Source: Lachnospiraceae bacterium | GTDB lineage: Bacteria > Bacillota > Clostridia > Lachnospirales > Lachnospiraceae | Assembly (NCBI GenBank): GCA_029071325.1 | Contig: JAIEAP010000028.1 | Coordinates: forward strand, 1 to 59,843 | Direction: 5' to 3' | Length of the DNA: 59,843 nt | In this document: positions 43,452 through 53,614 of the stretch, in pieces | Layout of the letters: every line of letters starts with the position of its first letter | Numbering within the stretch: the stretch's first letter is position 1 | Notes under the pieces: model-generated | What the model saw: only the letters and a program-made list of their open reading frames with translations | The model's database searches: none | What the model was told of the DNA's origin: nothing | Translations under genes and position numbers: made by a program

Positions 43452-43507
43452 CGATATATCGCACTTCGATATGTCATAGTATATCGCACCGCGATATATT
43501 TTGTCAA
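43452..43507 (-). promoter_or_regulatory. padR promoter with two PadR operators
   Basis: Minus strand TTGACA (43502-43507), 16 bp, TATACT (43480-43485). TATATCGC-ACC-GCGATATA (43482-43500) fills the spacer, and TGCGATATATCGCA (43452-43465) is a perfect 14-bp palindrome downstream. The shared half-site implies autorepression. Confidence 0.75.
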
Positions 43508-43545
43508 TCCAATATTTAACTCATATCACAAATGCCACAGACATC

Positions 43546-43586
43546 AAAAAAAGCGGCCCGCAAGCAAGCTTGCATCCGCTCTTTTT
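43546..43586 (-). terminator. Terminator of the rho-to-prfA gene cluster
   Basis: AAAAAAGCGG and GCAAGC pair with GCTTGC and CCGCTCTTTTT, with A and T runs at both ends. It lies 20 bp after the prfA stop. Confidence 0.85.
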
Positions 43587-43605
43587 GAGATCTATCGCGT
43601 TCATG

Positions 43606-44676
43606 CTATTCGTTCATCTTTGCCAGTTTTGCCGCCTGGTCAGCTGCGATCAATGCATCCAGTATTTCCTGGATATCGCCGTTCATGATCTTGTCCAATT
43701 TATAGAGGGTCAGATTGATCCGATGGTCGGTCACACGACCCTGCGGGAAGTTGTAAGTGCGGATCTTCTCGGAGCGGTCGCCCGTTCCGATCTGGCTGCG
43801 CCGCGCCTCAGCTTCCGCGTCATGCGCTTTCTGACATTCCATATCATAAAGCTTGGCCCGTAACAGGGCAAATGCCTTCTCCTTATTCTGCAGCTGGGAT
43901 TTCTCTGTCTGGCTGTAGATCACGATACCTGTGGGATAATGGGTCAGACGGACTGCGGAGTCCGTGGTGTTGACACACTGACCGCCATTGCCGGAAGCGC
44001 GCATCACATCAATTCGGATATCCTTCTCGTCAATCTGAATATCCACCTCCTCAGCCTCAGGCATCACTGCAACGGTAATGGTGGAGGTATGGATACGTCC
44101 GCCGGATTCCGTTTCCGGCACGCGCTGCACGCGATGTACGCCGGACTCATACTTCATGACGGAATAGGCACCCTGTCCGCTGATCATAAACGTAACGCTC
44201 TTCATGCCGCCGATTCCGATCTCCTCACACTCCATTGTCTCTACCTTCCAGCGGCGCCCTTCCGCATAATGCACATACATGCGGTATATCTCCGCCGCAA
44301 AGAGCGCTGCCTCGTCTCCGCCTGCACCCGCACGGATTTCCACAATAACATTCTTATCGTCATTGGGGTCTTTGGGCAGGAGCAGGATTTTGAGCTGCTG
44401 CTCCAATTCTTCCACCCGTGCCTTGGAATCATTCAATTCCTCCTTGGCAAGCTCCTTCATTTCCTCGTCGCTCTCCTCCTCCAGCATAGCAAGAGAGTCT
44501 TCAATATTCTGCCTGCACTGCTTGTACTCCCGATATGCATCTACGATGGGGGCAAGATCGCTCTGCTCTTTCATCAGCTTGCGGAAACGCTCCGGATTAT
44601 TCGCAACATCCGGCTCGCTCAGTTCGCTCATAAGTTCCTCGTATCGAATCAGTAAATCCTCTAATTTATCAAACAT
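43606..44676 (-). CDS. prfA: Peptide chain release factor 1
   Basis: A 356-aa release factor. The peptidyl-tRNA hydrolysis motif GGQ is in [21 protein letters not shown], and the domain order is normal for RF1. It reads UAA and UAG stop codons. The start overlaps the prmC stop by 8 bp, and PrmC methylates the GGQ glutamine of this factor. AAAGGAAAA precedes the ATG. Confidence 0.96.
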   Translation of the reverse strand: MFDKLEDLLIRYEELMSELSEPDVANNPERFRKLMKEQSDLAPIVDAYREYKQCRQNIEDSLAMLEEESDEEMKELAKEELNDSKARVEELEQQLKILLLPKDPNDDKNVIVEIRAGAGGDEAALFAAEIYRMYVHYAEGRRWKVETMECEEIGIGGMKSVTFMISGQGAYSVMKYESGVHRVQRVPETESGGRIHTSTITVAVMPEAEEVDIQIDEKDIRIDVMRASGNGGQCVNTTDSAVRLTHYPTGIVIYSQTEKSQLQNKEKAFALLRAKLYDMECQKAHDAEAEARRSQIGTGDRSEKIRTYNFPQGRVTDHRINLTLYKLDKIMNGDIQEILDALIAADQAAKLAKMNE

Positions 44677-45508
44677 AATATTTTCCTTTCCCTTTTACCA
44701 CACGATCATTCCCCGCCAGATCACGGACAACTTCCACCTGAGAGAATCCCGCATCCCGCATCATACGGGACACTGCCGCACCCTGATCATGTCCGATTTC
44801 CAGGCACAGCCAGCCGCCCGGATTCAGATAGGCACCTGCCTCATTCATAAGCCTCCGGTAAAAATGCAGTCCGTCCTCTCTGCCATCCAGCGCATCAATA
44901 GGCTCAAAGTCCCGCACCTCAGGCATCAGCGTAGCAATCACAGCAGTCGGAATATAGGGGGGATTGGACACGATCACATCATAGGTTCCCGTAATATTAT
45001 CCATCAGATCGCTGCGCACCCACTCGGCTTCCACCTCATGAAGTCTGGCATTTTCCTTCGCCACCAGCAGCGCCTGCTTGGAAATATCACTTCCCACCCC
45101 CGTCATATCCGGCACATTTTTCAAGATACTGATCAGCACACACCCGGAACCGGTACACACATCCAGTACCCGCATGCCCGGACGCAGCAAACAGATTGCC
45201 TCCTCCACCAGAGTTTCCGTATCCTGCCTTGGGATCAGAACACTGGAATTCACCTTGAACTTTAGCCCCATAAATTCCTGCTCACCTATGATATACTGCA
45301 GGGGAATCCGCTCCGCCCTCTTGCGGACCGCAATCTCGTATTCCCGCATCTGATCCTCCGGCACAGGCTCCTCTCCATGCGCATAATAATAGCTGCGCTC
45401 TATTTTACAAACCATCTGCAACAAATACCATGCATCCAGTTCAGCGTCTGCCACACCTGCTCCCGACAGATTTTCGGTTCCAAATGCGACTGCCTCTCGA
45501 TAATTCAT
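44669..45508 (-). CDS. prmC: Release factor glutamine N5-methyltransferase
   Basis: A 279-aa SAM-dependent methyltransferase. Residues 1-85 form the helical RF-binding domain; the SAM loop is [15 protein letters not shown] and the catalytic NPPY is in [12 protein letters not shown]. It methylates the GGQ glutamine of RF1/RF2. It is coupled to prfA by overlap and starts 4 bp after the DUF1385 gene. Confidence 0.95.
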   Translation of the reverse strand: MNYREAVAFGTENLSGAGVADAELDAWYLLQMVCKIERSYYYAHGEEPVPEDQMREYEIAVRKRAERIPLQYIIGEQEFMGLKFKVNSSVLIPRQDTETLVEEAICLLRPGMRVLDVCTGSGCVLISILKNVPDMTGVGSDISKQALLVAKENARLHEVEAEWVRSDLMDNITGTYDVIVSNPPYIPTAVIATLMPEVRDFEPIDALDGREDGLHFYRRLMNEAGAYLNPGGWLCLEIGHDQGAAVSRMMRDAGFSQVEVVRDLAGNDRVVKGKGKYYV

Positions 45509-45512
45509 AGAT

Positions 45513-46436
45513 TTATCCCTTTACTTCTTCCATTTCTTTCAGGTATGCCCTCCAGTCGAACACTGCCTCCACCGACGCAATCCCCACTTCTATCATGGAA
45601 TCGTCCGGCTCTCTGGTGGTCAGCCGCTGAAGCAGCAGCCCCGGCTTGCTTAAGAAATTCACAACTGCATTGTCGCTCCTGCCTGCCAGGCGGATAAACT
45701 CATAAGACACTCCCGCTATGACCGGTATCAAAAGCACCCGCGCCGCCACCCGGTAAATACGGTTCGGCATATCAATAAGTGCAAAAAACAAAATGCTTAC
45801 GATCATGACAAACAACAGAAAACTGGTACCGCAGCGTTTATGCTGTCTGGAACTGACCCGGACATTTTCCACGGTAAGTTCCATGCCATGTTCAATACAG
45901 TTGATGCATTTATGCTCCGCTCCGTGGTACATGAATACCCTGCGGATATCCTTCATTCTGGAGATTCCCGCAACATAGGCGATGAAGATCAGCAGACGGA
46001 TCAGGCCTTCCACCAGGGCAAGCAGCACATGGTTCTCAATAAACCTTCCGAAAAACAGCGACAGATAATAAGGCAGCAGCATGAATATCACAACCGACAG
46101 CAGCAGGGAAATTCCCACGGTCCATGTCATCTCTGCCCGTTCCTTACGTCTTTTTTTCTCCTCGTCCTGTTCTTCCTCCTGCTGCTCGTCCTCTTCGAAA
46201 AAGGACGCCGAATACATCAGCGTGGAAATTCCCGTAGTCAGGGATTCCACAAAGCTAATCACGCCCCGGACCACCGGAATGTCCCGCCAGAACTCCAACT
46301 TCCGGCTCTGTTTACAATCCTTCACATCTACGGCAATCTCGCCGTCCGGTTTGCGCACGGCAACCGCATAGCGGTCGCGGTTCTTCATCATAACACCTTC
46401 CATAACCGCCTGCCCGCCTATTCCCGAATACTTCAT
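45513..46436 (-). CDS. DUF1385 membrane protein
   Basis: A 307-aa protein with the DUF1385 opening SGIGGQAVMEGVMMKN (about 4-18), several membrane segments (about 105-160 and 200-245) and the conserved YHGAEHKCINC E-like segment (MYHGAEHKCINCIEHG). A Glu/Lys-rich cytoplasmic stretch at about 82-100 is present. Function unknown; the gene is almost always next to prmC-prfA in this lineage. Confidence 0.93.
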   Translation of the reverse strand: MKYSGIGGQAVMEGVMMKNRDRYAVAVRKPDGEIAVDVKDCKQSRKLEFWRDIPVVRGVISFVESLTTGISTLMYSASFFEEDEQQEEEQDEEKKRRKERAEMTWTVGISLLLSVVIFMLLPYYLSLFFGRFIENHVLLALVEGLIRLLIFIAYVAGISRMKDIRRVFMYHGAEHKCINCIEHGMELTVENVRVSSRQHKRCGTSFLLFVMIVSILFFALIDMPNRIYRVAARVLLIPVIAGVSYEFIRLAGRSDNAVVNFLSKPGLLLQRLTTREPDDSMIEVGIASVEAVFDWRAYLKEMEEVKG

Positions 46437-46463
46437 CTGCTGCCTCTTCTCCGTTTCTAAAAA

Positions 46464-46490
46464 AAGGTTGAGATTTACAACCTCAACCTT
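46464..46490 (-). terminator. Terminator after rpmE
   Basis: AAGGTTGAG pairs with CTCAACCTT around a 9-nt loop; on the minus strand seven T follow. It separates rpmE from the DUF1385-prmC-prfA genes. Confidence 0.85.
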
Positions 46491-46515
46491 ATCTATCCTT
46501 CACATTGTGTAATTT

Positions 46516-46719
46516 CTATTTGTTCATGCCATACTTGCGGTTGAACTGCTCAATACGTCCACGCGCCTGACTTGCCTTCTGCTGTCCGGTGTAGAACGGA
46601 TGGCATTTGGAACAGATTTCAACGTGAATGTCCTCCTTGGTTGAGCCGGTCACAAATGTGTTACCACAGTTACAGGTCACTGTTGCCTGATGATAATCTG
46701 GATGGATTCCTTCTCTCAT
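46516..46719 (-). CDS. rpmE: 50S ribosomal protein L31
   Basis: Start at 46719 ([14 protein letters not shown]); upstream GTG would add 3 residues and overlap the ribosome site. The 67-aa protein is the zinc-binding type, with CNCG and CSKCHPFY as the two cysteine pairs. It binds 23S/5S rRNA at the central protuberance. It follows rho and has its own terminator and a possible leader hairpin. Confidence 0.95.
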   Translation of the reverse strand: MREGIHPDYHQATVTCNCGNTFVTGSTKEDIHVEICSKCHPFYTGQQKASQARGRIEQFNRKYGMNK

Positions 46720-46751
46720 GTCTTTCACCTCTCATATATCTTAATTTGCCA

Positions 46752-46767
46752 TGACCGCAAGCGGTCA
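46752..46767 (-). other. Leader hairpin between rho and rpmE
   Basis: TGACCGC and GCGGTCA form a perfect 7-bp stem with an AA loop, 33 nt before the rpmE start. It has no T run, so it is not a standard terminator. It may be part of an L31 autoregulatory leader, known in Firmicutes as an RNA family; I cannot confirm by covariance. Confidence 0.4.
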
Positions 46768-46891
46768 CGGTGCCTCCGGCGGATGCCATACGGCGTGTAC
46801 AATGTGTTTGTCTGTTAAACACGACACTGTTTAGTTTCCGAATAAACAGCTTATTCATCATAACATATAATGTCGTCATACGCAAGTATTT

Positions 46892-48295
46892 TTAAAGGAA
46901 TTTTGTCTTTTTTACCATTTGAATATATTCCCGGTTATTTTTGGTACGGACGAACATATTCAGAATACTCTCCACCGCATCATCGGTGCGCATACCATTG
47001 ATGGCCTTACGCATGATATAGACGGCGTCCTGTTCATCCTGACTTAACAGCAGGTCTTCCCTTCTGGTGCCGGACTTTACAATATCCACAGCCGGGAACA
47101 GACGCTTCTCAGACAGCTTCCGATCCAGAACAAGTTCCATGTTACCGGTACCCTTAAATTCCTCATATACCACATCATCCATCTTACTTCCAGTATCCAC
47201 CAGAGCCGTAGCAAGAATGGTAAGGCTTCCGCCCTCACGCATATTGCGGGCTGCTCCGAAGAACCGCTTGGGCATATGCAGCGCCGCCGGGTCAAGACCG
47301 CCGGACAGTGTTCTTCCGCTGGGGGGAACTGTCAGGTTATAGGCCCGGGCCAGACGAGTAATGCTGTCCAAAAGGATCATGACGTCCTTCTTATGCTCTA
47401 CCAGACGCTTTGCCCGCTCAATGACCATTTCTGACACACGCTTGTGATGCTCCGGCAGCTCGTCAAAGGTAGAATAGATCACCTCCACATTGGGGCCTTC
47501 AATCGCCTCTTTGATGTCGGTCACTTCCTCCGGGCGTTCATCAATCAGAAGGATAATGAGGTGCATCTCCGGGTTATTCTGCTTAACCGCCTGAGCCACT
47601 CCCTTAAGAAGCGTAGTCTTACCTGCTTTTGGCGGTGATACGATCATCCCGCGCTGCCCCTTGCCGATGGGAGATACCAGGTCAACCACACGCATCGCAA
47701 GACCGTTCCTTCCAGTCTCCAGACGGATGCGTTCCTGTGGGAATATAGGAGTCAGATCCTCAAAGCTTTTCCTCCGCATTGCCTCAGAAGGATGTACATC
47801 ATTGATGGATGTGATATACAAAAGCGCGGAAAACTTCTCTGCCTGTGTCTTAATCCTGGTATTTCCGGTAATGATATCCCCGGTCTTCAGATTGAACTTG
47901 CGGATCTGTGAAGGCGACACATACACATCATTCTCTCCCGGCAGATAATTCTCACAGCGGATGAAGCCGTAGCCGTCCGGCATGACCTCCAATATACCGT
48001 TTGCCTGGATTCCGCTGTCCAGCTCTTTATTCTCCTCCGGTGCACGCTCTCCTTCGTGCCGCATGGGACGGCCAGTCTGTCCGCCTTCCTGACGCTGCTC
48101 CACGGGTCTTTGCTCTGCCGGTCTTGGTTCCGCCGTCTTCTGCTCCGGAGTCTCCTGGCTCTTAAGGCGCTCATCCTCTTCTAACATAGCTTCCACCAAC
48201 TGCGACTTACGCATCGTGGACGTGCCCTTAATCCCTCTTGACTTTGCAATGTCCCGTAATACACCCGCGGCAAGACTTTCATACTTTTCTCTCAT
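46892..48295 (-). CDS. rho: Transcription termination factor Rho
   Basis: A 467-aa Rho. The N-terminal helix domain (about 5-40) is followed by a Glu/Gln/Pro/Arg-rich insertion (about 50-95), the cold-shock-like RNA-binding domain ([27 protein letters not shown]) and the ATPase with [27 protein letters not shown] and the Q-loop region. It terminates untranslated transcripts. GGAGAAGG precedes the ATG. The charged insertion is lineage-specific in length. Confidence 0.96.
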   Translation of the reverse strand: MREKYESLAAGVLRDIAKSRGIKGTSTMRKSQLVEAMLEEDERLKSQETPEQKTAEPRPAEQRPVEQRQEGGQTGRPMRHEGERAPEENKELDSGIQANGILEVMPDGYGFIRCENYLPGENDVYVSPSQIRKFNLKTGDIITGNTRIKTQAEKFSALLYITSINDVHPSEAMRRKSFEDLTPIFPQERIRLETGRNGLAMRVVDLVSPIGKGQRGMIVSPPKAGKTTLLKGVAQAVKQNNPEMHLIILLIDERPEEVTDIKEAIEGPNVEVIYSTFDELPEHHKRVSEMVIERAKRLVEHKKDVMILLDSITRLARAYNLTVPPSGRTLSGGLDPAALHMPKRFFGAARNMREGGSLTILATALVDTGSKMDDVVYEEFKGTGNMELVLDRKLSEKRLFPAVDIVKSGTRREDLLLSQDEQDAVYIMRKAINGMRTDDAVESILNMFVRTKNNREYIQMVKKTKFL

Positions 48296-48517
48296 ACCTT
48301 CTCCTCTATGCTTCTTATCAGTGCTATATATTTAACATACGATCATAACTTTTGGGTTTCTGGAAGCTGTGTGTTTCCGATGATGCCATCTCAGGCTTTC
48401 CATAGAATATACCGCAACAGCTGGCTCAGGCTGAACTGTTACAGTGTATCATAGACAAGTTCCGATTGATCTTTTACGATTATACAACAGATTCCTCTAA
48501 ATAGGAAGCCCTTTTTC

Positions 48518-48546
48518 TTGATTTGTGCAGTTTTTGATGCTATGAT
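48518..48546 (+). promoter_or_regulatory. Promoter of the malic enzyme operon
   Basis: TTGATT (48518-48523), 17-bp spacer, TATGAT (48541-48546), 35 bp before the start codon. The rest of the 286-bp gap to rho (48296-48517) shows no gene; it should hold the rho promoter and leader, but I see no clear -35/-10 for rho. Confidence 0.6.
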
Positions 48547-48581
48547 GTTACAGATATATAGAGCAAAAGGAGATCATCATT

Positions 48582-49736
48582 ATGGACACCAACGAGAAAT
48601 CAATACAGATGCACAGACAGTGGAACGGCAAGCTGGAAACTGTTTCCAAAGCCCCGGTCAAAACCAGGGAAGATTTGTCTATCGCCTACACCCCCGGCGT
48701 TGCAGCTCCCTGCCGCATCATTGCCGAGCATAAAGAAGAAGCATACAATTATACGATGAAAGCAAATACCGTAGCCGTCGTGTCCGACGGAAGCGCAGTC
48801 TTAGGTCTTGGAAATATCGGACCTTACGCCGCCATGCCCGTCATGGAAGGAAAATGCGTGCTATTTAAGGAGTTCGGAAACGTGAATGCCGTACCAATCT
48901 GCCTTGACACCCAGGATACCGAAGAGATCATTGCGGCTGTGAGACATATCGCCCCCGCATTCGGCGGCATCAATCTGGAAGATATCTCCGCTCCCCGCTG
49001 CTTTGAGATTGAGGAGCGTTTAAAGGAAATGCTGGATATTCCTGTATTCCACGACGACCAGCACGGCACAGCGATCGTAGTGCTTGCCGGCATCATCAAC
49101 GCCCTGAGAGTAACTGGCAAGAAGAAGGAGGACTGCAGCATAGTAGTCAACGGCGCCGGATCCGCAGGTATTGCCATCACGAAGCTGCTTCTGAACTACG
49201 GATTTCCCCGCATCATCATGTGTGACCGCAATGGAATCATCGATAGTTCCAATCCCGATCTCAACTGGATGCAGAAGAAAATGACAGAAGTCACAAACCT
49301 TGATCACCGGCAGGGAACGCTTGCAGATGCCATGAAAGGCGCCGATATTTTCGTGGGCGTATCGGGACCAGGCGCTGTCTCCTCAGAGATGGTGGCTTCC
49401 ATGAATCGGGACGCTATTCTGTTTGCTATGGCTAACCCCACGCCGGAAATTATGCCCGATATTGCCAAAGCGGCCGGAGCCCGGATCGTGGGAACCGGAC
49501 GCAGCGATTTCCCCAATCAGGTCAACAATGTAGTGGCATTCCCCGGCATCTTCCGGGGCGCCCTGGAAGGACGCGCCTCGCAGATTACCGAAGAGATGAA
49601 GCTTGCTGCTGCCGAAGCAATTGCAGGACTGGTCTCTGACGAGGAATTAAGCGACGACTTTATCATGCCGGAGGCATTTGATCCAAGAGTCGTAGAAGCC
49701 GTCAGCAATGCAGTCAAATCCCACATACACAAATGA
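48582..49736 (+). CDS. NAD(P)-dependent malic enzyme
   Basis: A 384-aa short malic enzyme. The N-terminal domain has the Tyr-containing SIAYTPGVAAPCRI (about 31-44) and PVMEGKCVLFKEF; metal ligands are in EDISAPRCFEIEE and HDDQHGTAIV; the NAD domain has VNGAGSAGIAI. It decarboxylates malate to pyruvate and CO2, giving NAD(P)H. AAAGGAG stands upstream. It overlaps the next gene by 4 bp. Confidence 0.94.
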   Translation: MDTNEKSIQMHRQWNGKLETVSKAPVKTREDLSIAYTPGVAAPCRIIAEHKEEAYNYTMKANTVAVVSDGSAVLGLGNIGPYAAMPVMEGKCVLFKEFGNVNAVPICLDTQDTEEIIAAVRHIAPAFGGINLEDISAPRCFEIEERLKEMLDIPVFHDDQHGTAIVVLAGIINALRVTGKKKEDCSIVVNGAGSAGIAITKLLLNYGFPRIIMCDRNGIIDSSNPDLNWMQKKMTEVTNLDHRQGTLADAMKGADIFVGVSGPGAVSSEMVASMNRDAILFAMANPTPEIMPDIAKAAGARIVGTGRSDFPNQVNNVVAFPGIFRGALEGRASQITEEMKLAAAEAIAGLVSDEELSDDFIMPEAFDPRVVEAVSNAVKSHIHK

Positions 49737-50686
49737 TGGCAGAGACACCGCGCTGGGGCGACAAGCCCTATCACTCCCTGGATTATTACCTGAGAGAAAC
49801 GTATCACACCAAGGTACTGCGCATTGCCTTAAATGCAGGGCTCAGTTGTCCCAACCGGGACGGAACCCTTGGAAGCGGCGGCTGTATCTTCTGTTCCGCT
49901 GGAGGCTCCGGCGACTTTGCCGGCTCCCCTGCCCTCTCCATCACGAAGCAGCTCTATGAGGGCAAAAAGGTAATCCGCAGCAAACGGGAATGCCGCGCCT
50001 TTATCGCATATTTCCAGGCATTTACCAACACCTATGCGCCGGTAGAACACCTGCGAGAATTGTACATGGAAGCTGCCGGCGACCCTGCGGTTGCCGCCCT
50101 CTCCATCGCCACCCGCCCGGACTGTCTTCCGGATGAGGTAATTGCACTCTTATCAGAAATTGCCCTTCGCAAAAGCGTCTGGATAGAGCTTGGCCTACAG
50201 ACCGTACACGATACTACCAGAGAAGCCCTCCACAGCGGTTTTACTTATTCCACTTTTGTGGATGCTGTGACAAGGCTTCGGAATGCGGGAATCCCCGTGG
50301 TGATACACCTGATCCTGGGACTGCCCGGGGAGACCAGAGATATGATGCTCTCCTCCGTCAGGACCGTGGCATCACTTCCTGTCTGGGGAATCAAGCTGCA
50401 GCTGCTTCATATACTCCAGGGCACAGCACTCGCCAGCCGATATCAGACTGCTCCGTTTCCCCTGTTCACCATGGAAGACTACTGTGAGACTGTCATCGAC
50501 TGTCTGGAATTACTTCCGCCGGAAATGGTGGTTCACAGGCTTACCGGAGACGGACCAAAGGAACTGCTGCTGGCGCCCCTGTGGGCCATAGATAAGCGCG
50601 CAGTCCTAAACCGTATCCACCACCGTATGAAAGAACGGAATACCTGGCAGGGAAAATATTATGCCTGCGAAAACAGCGCAAGGTGA
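49733..50686 (+). CDS. TIGR01212/YhcC-family radical SAM protein
   Basis: A 317-aa radical SAM enzyme. Cluster cysteines are in LSCPNRDGTLGSGGCIFCS: one Cys, then a CxxC pair, the spacing used by this family rather than plain CxxxCxxC. GLQTVHDTTREALHSG and HLILGLPGETRDMM are further family blocks. The substrate is not established to my knowledge; tRNA or metabolite modification has been suggested for relatives. It starts within the malic enzyme stop (ATGATG) and overlaps the frame upstream of the DUF4364 gene. Confidence 0.9.
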   Translation: MMAETPRWGDKPYHSLDYYLRETYHTKVLRIALNAGLSCPNRDGTLGSGGCIFCSAGGSGDFAGSPALSITKQLYEGKKVIRSKRECRAFIAYFQAFTNTYAPVEHLRELYMEAAGDPAVAALSIATRPDCLPDEVIALLSEIALRKSVWIELGLQTVHDTTREALHSGFTYSTFVDAVTRLRNAGIPVVIHLILGLPGETRDMMLSSVRTVASLPVWGIKLQLLHILQGTALASRYQTAPFPLFTMEDYCETVIDCLELLPPEMVVHRLTGDGPKELLLAPLWAIDKRAVLNRIHHRMKERNTWQGKYYACENSAR

Positions 50687-50745
50687 ACGATCGCTCTGCT
50701 TCGCAGGAATTGTCAGAGATTAAGAAAGGAAAGAGGTACCAAGAG

Positions 50746-51261
50746 ATGGCAGAACCGGCTACATTATACAAACTCATGATTCTCTATATGCTGGACAATA
50801 TTGAATTTCCGCTGTCCAATACACAGTTGTCCAACTTTTTCTTAGAAAAGGACTACACGGACTATTTTACCATCCAGCAGGTGCTCCACGATCTCATGCA
50901 TTCGGAACTGGTACGGACGGAATCCAGCTACAAGAACACCCATTATGCCGTTACGCCTGCCGGAAGAGAGACATTGAAATTCTTCGGAGACAAGATCTCT
51001 CCTTCCGCCAAAGCAGACATCCTGTCCTATTTTCAGGCAAATAAGATCGCCCTGAAAAACGAAAACGCCTGCCTTGCCGACTATTATAAGACGCCGGAAC
51101 AGGATTATGCGGTTCACTGCCGTATGAAAGAAGGGGACAGAGACCGTCTCGACTTTACACTGCGTGTGCAGACAAAGGAACAGGCAAACGCTATCTGCGT
51201 GAACTGGAAAAATCAGGCAGACGATGTGTTCGCCTGCCTGATGGATATTTTAATGAAATAG
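50746..51261 (+). CDS. DUF4364 family protein
   Basis: Start at 50746 (MAEPATLYKLMILYML), the family-typical beginning; the frame is open back to a GTG at 50683. The 171-aa protein has an N-terminal winged-helix-like part (about 1-75: PLSNTQLSNFFLEKDYTDYFTIQQVL) and an alpha-beta C-terminal half. Such proteins are thought to be transcriptional regulators of PadR/ArsR fold, but targets are unknown. Last gene of the malic enzyme operon. Confidence 0.88.
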   Translation: MAEPATLYKLMILYMLDNIEFPLSNTQLSNFFLEKDYTDYFTIQQVLHDLMHSELVRTESSYKNTHYAVTPAGRETLKFFGDKISPSAKADILSYFQANKIALKNENACLADYYKTPEQDYAVHCRMKEGDRDRLDFTLRVQTKEQANAICVNWKNQADDVFACLMDILMK

Positions 51262-51273
51262 TTGCCCCGGTCT

Positions 51274-51879
51274 TTACTTTTTTCTTATCTTTCCTGATTG
51301 ACTGCGCTTCTTCCCCTCGGGCTTTCGCACACTGTACCCAAAGCTGCCTAACTCTTCTCCCAACAGGAAATAGGAGCCGTGGGAATAACTCACAAGTCCG
51401 CTTCTGTTCAGTTCAAACTTCCCCGTCTCGTTCAGATAGGTATCATCTACCGTAACGCCTACCACTTCTGCCAGGAACAAATGATGACTTCCTAACGGCA
51501 TCATTTCTTTTACCCTGCATTCAATATTAACCGGACTCTCTGCAATACCCGGACAGTTCACCACCTGAGAGACAGACGGAGTCAGCTTCATTTCCCGGAA
51601 CTTATCTACGTCTCTTCCAGAACGGACGCCGCAATAGTCCGCAGCCCGTGCCAGCGGCTTTGTCACCAGATTCACCACAAACTCTCCCGTCTCCCGGATA
51701 ATATCATAGGAATAACGCTCCGGGCGCACGGAAATTGACAGCATCGGCGGATTGGTACACACCGTGCCTGCCCATGCAACAGTTATGATATTCGGTTTTT
51801 CCTGCTCCCTGCCACAGCTCACCATCACAGCCGGAACCGGATAGAGCATATTGCCGGGCTTCCAGCTCTGCTTTGCCAT
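51274..51879 (-). CDS. Flavin reductase-like FMN-binding protein
   Basis: Start at 51879 (MAKQSWKPGNMLYPVPAVMVS), 6 nt after AAGGAG. The 201-aa protein has the flavin_reduct fold blocks PVPAVMVSCG, IITVAWAGTVCTNPPMLSISVRPERYSY and EFVVNLVT. It binds FMN in the cytoplasm; reductant and partner are unknown. A basic Lys/Arg tail (about 185-201) is unusual. It follows the pyrophosphatase gene by 35 bp. Confidence 0.9.
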   Translation of the reverse strand: MAKQSWKPGNMLYPVPAVMVSCGREQEKPNIITVAWAGTVCTNPPMLSISVRPERYSYDIIRETGEFVVNLVTKPLARAADYCGVRSGRDVDKFREMKLTPSVSQVVNCPGIAESPVNIECRVKEMMPLGSHHLFLAEVVGVTVDDTYLNETGKFELNRSGLVSYSHGSYFLLGEELGSFGYSVRKPEGKKRSQSGKIRKK

Positions 51880-51914
51880 AAGTCGCTCCTTCAAGCGTCC
51901 CTCCGGGACGTATA

Positions 51915-53573
51915 CTAATTCTGCTGCTGCAGACCCGCGATCAGCGCAGGGATCAACTGCTTCTTGCGGGAGATCACACCCTTCAGATGGAATTCCCTCT
52001 GTTCATCCGCCGGTCCAAAACAGACCTCCAGCAACGCTTCCGCACCATCTCCTGCGTAAAGCACTTCCGACGTCTCATCAAGAATATCCGTCAGCATCAC
52101 AAACACAGCGTCCAGCTTTTCGGCTCCCTTCGCCTGCTCCATGTATGGGAGCAGCTTTTCCTTCACCTGATCCAGCTCCACGTCACTCATGGCGCTTAAC
52201 TGTGCCACCCCAAAATCCATCTCCTCTGTATGAAAGGTTTTGAAGTCCTGATAGAACAATTCCTCCGTGGTCTTTGTCTTAAAATCACTGCCTGCCTCAA
52301 ACATGTGATGCGCCAGTTCCCCAATCTTAACCCCCGCGATTACAGCCAGTTCTTCTGCAGCGCTGCGATCCATCTGCGTGCAGGTGGGGGAACGGAACAT
52401 CAGGGTATCGGACACGATGGCTGCCAGCAGCAGTCCAGCTATCTTACCCTCTACTTCTACGCCCTTCTCCCGGTACATCTGATATACGATCGTGGATGTA
52501 CAGCCCAGGGGCTGGTTGCGGAAAAATACCGGAGATATGGTCTCCAGGCTTCCCAGTCTGTGATGGTCGATGATTTCCAGAATTTCTGCGCCATCTATGC
52601 CTTCCACTGCCTGGGATTTCTCGTTGTGATCCACCAGGATCACCCGCTTCTTCTGCATACTTAAGAGATTACGGCGGGAGATCATGCCGACACAGACACC
52701 GTCCTCATCTAATACCGGGAAATCACGATGGCGTACCTTGGACATGGTTTCCCGCACATCATCCACATAATCTTCCCGCTCAAAGGTAATGAGCCGGTTC
52801 TTCTTCATGATGTATTTGATGGACATGCTCTGATGAATCAGGCGCGCCACCGTAAAAGTGTCGTAAGGCGTGCTGATCAATACGCAGTCCTTATCTTCGG
52901 CCAGTTGGATAATGGTTTTCGTAATCTTGGCATCGGAACAGACGATCACACAGCCTGCGTTCATCTCCAACGCACAGAACTGTGATTCATAGCGGTCTCC
53001 CAAAATCACCAGATCATCGTCCTCAATATACTGCTCCATCAGATCAGGCGTAGTAGCGGCAACCACCACCTTGCCCTTGACAAAATACCCGTGCTCGTTT
53101 CCGGTAATGAGAGTCCCGTTAATGGTCTCAATGATATTTTTGTACTGGGTGCGCGCTGTGGCAAGAATCCGGTTATCCAGAACATCCATATAGGACTTGG
53201 CAATATCGCCGGTGGTAATCATTCCTTCCAGACGTCCCTCGGAATCTGTGACCGGCAGCGATACCACATCATGCTCCTTCATCAGCTCCCAGGCCCGCTT
53301 GATGGACAGATGACTGCTGACGCCCTTAGTCTTGCGGTACGCAATATCCTTAATCTGCGCCCCCACATCCTTCACCAGCTCCGGGCGCTCCACACCAAAA
53401 AAATCCAGGACATACTTCGTCTCCTCGTTGATATGTCCTGCCCGTTTCGGTTCAAATGCACCGTCCTCTGTTTTATTTTTCAACTCCGCATAGGCGATAG
53501 CCGCACAAATAGAATCCGTATCCGGATTCTTATGCCCTATCACCCATACCTTCTTCCCACTCTCCTGCGTCAT
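51915..53573 (-). CDS. ppaC: CBS/DRTGG-containing manganese-dependent inorganic pyrophosphatase (family II)
   Basis: A 552-aa family II pyrophosphatase with a regulatory insertion. DHH-type motifs are VIGHKNPDTDSICAA (about 11-25), then VDHNEKSQAV and EIIDHHRLGSLE. CBS domains flank a DRTGG domain between about 70 and 300, so activity is probably tuned by adenine nucleotides. The DHHA2 domain is at the C-terminus. It hydrolyses pyrophosphate in the cytoplasm. Length is normal for the CBS type. Confidence 0.93.
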   Translation of the reverse strand: MTQESGKKVWVIGHKNPDTDSICAAIAYAELKNKTEDGAFEPKRAGHINEETKYVLDFFGVERPELVKDVGAQIKDIAYRKTKGVSSHLSIKRAWELMKEHDVVSLPVTDSEGRLEGMITTGDIAKSYMDVLDNRILATARTQYKNIIETINGTLITGNEHGYFVKGKVVVAATTPDLMEQYIEDDDLVILGDRYESQFCALEMNAGCVIVCSDAKITKTIIQLAEDKDCVLISTPYDTFTVARLIHQSMSIKYIMKKNRLITFEREDYVDDVRETMSKVRHRDFPVLDEDGVCVGMISRRNLLSMQKKRVILVDHNEKSQAVEGIDGAEILEIIDHHRLGSLETISPVFFRNQPLGCTSTIVYQMYREKGVEVEGKIAGLLLAAIVSDTLMFRSPTCTQMDRSAAEELAVIAGVKIGELAHHMFEAGSDFKTKTTEELFYQDFKTFHTEEMDFGVAQLSAMSDVELDQVKEKLLPYMEQAKGAEKLDAVFVMLTDILDETSEVLYAGDGAEALLEVCFGPADEQREFHLKGVISRKKQLIPALIAGLQQQN

Positions 53574-53614
53574 ACTCTTTCCTCCATACTTCCGCAGCCA
53601 GTGCTACTGTCTTC

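Noticed and set aside
43939-45265. Plus-strand frames opposite prfA and prmC
   Set aside because: Both genes are conserved with correct motifs; the opposite frames have no ribosome sites or domains.
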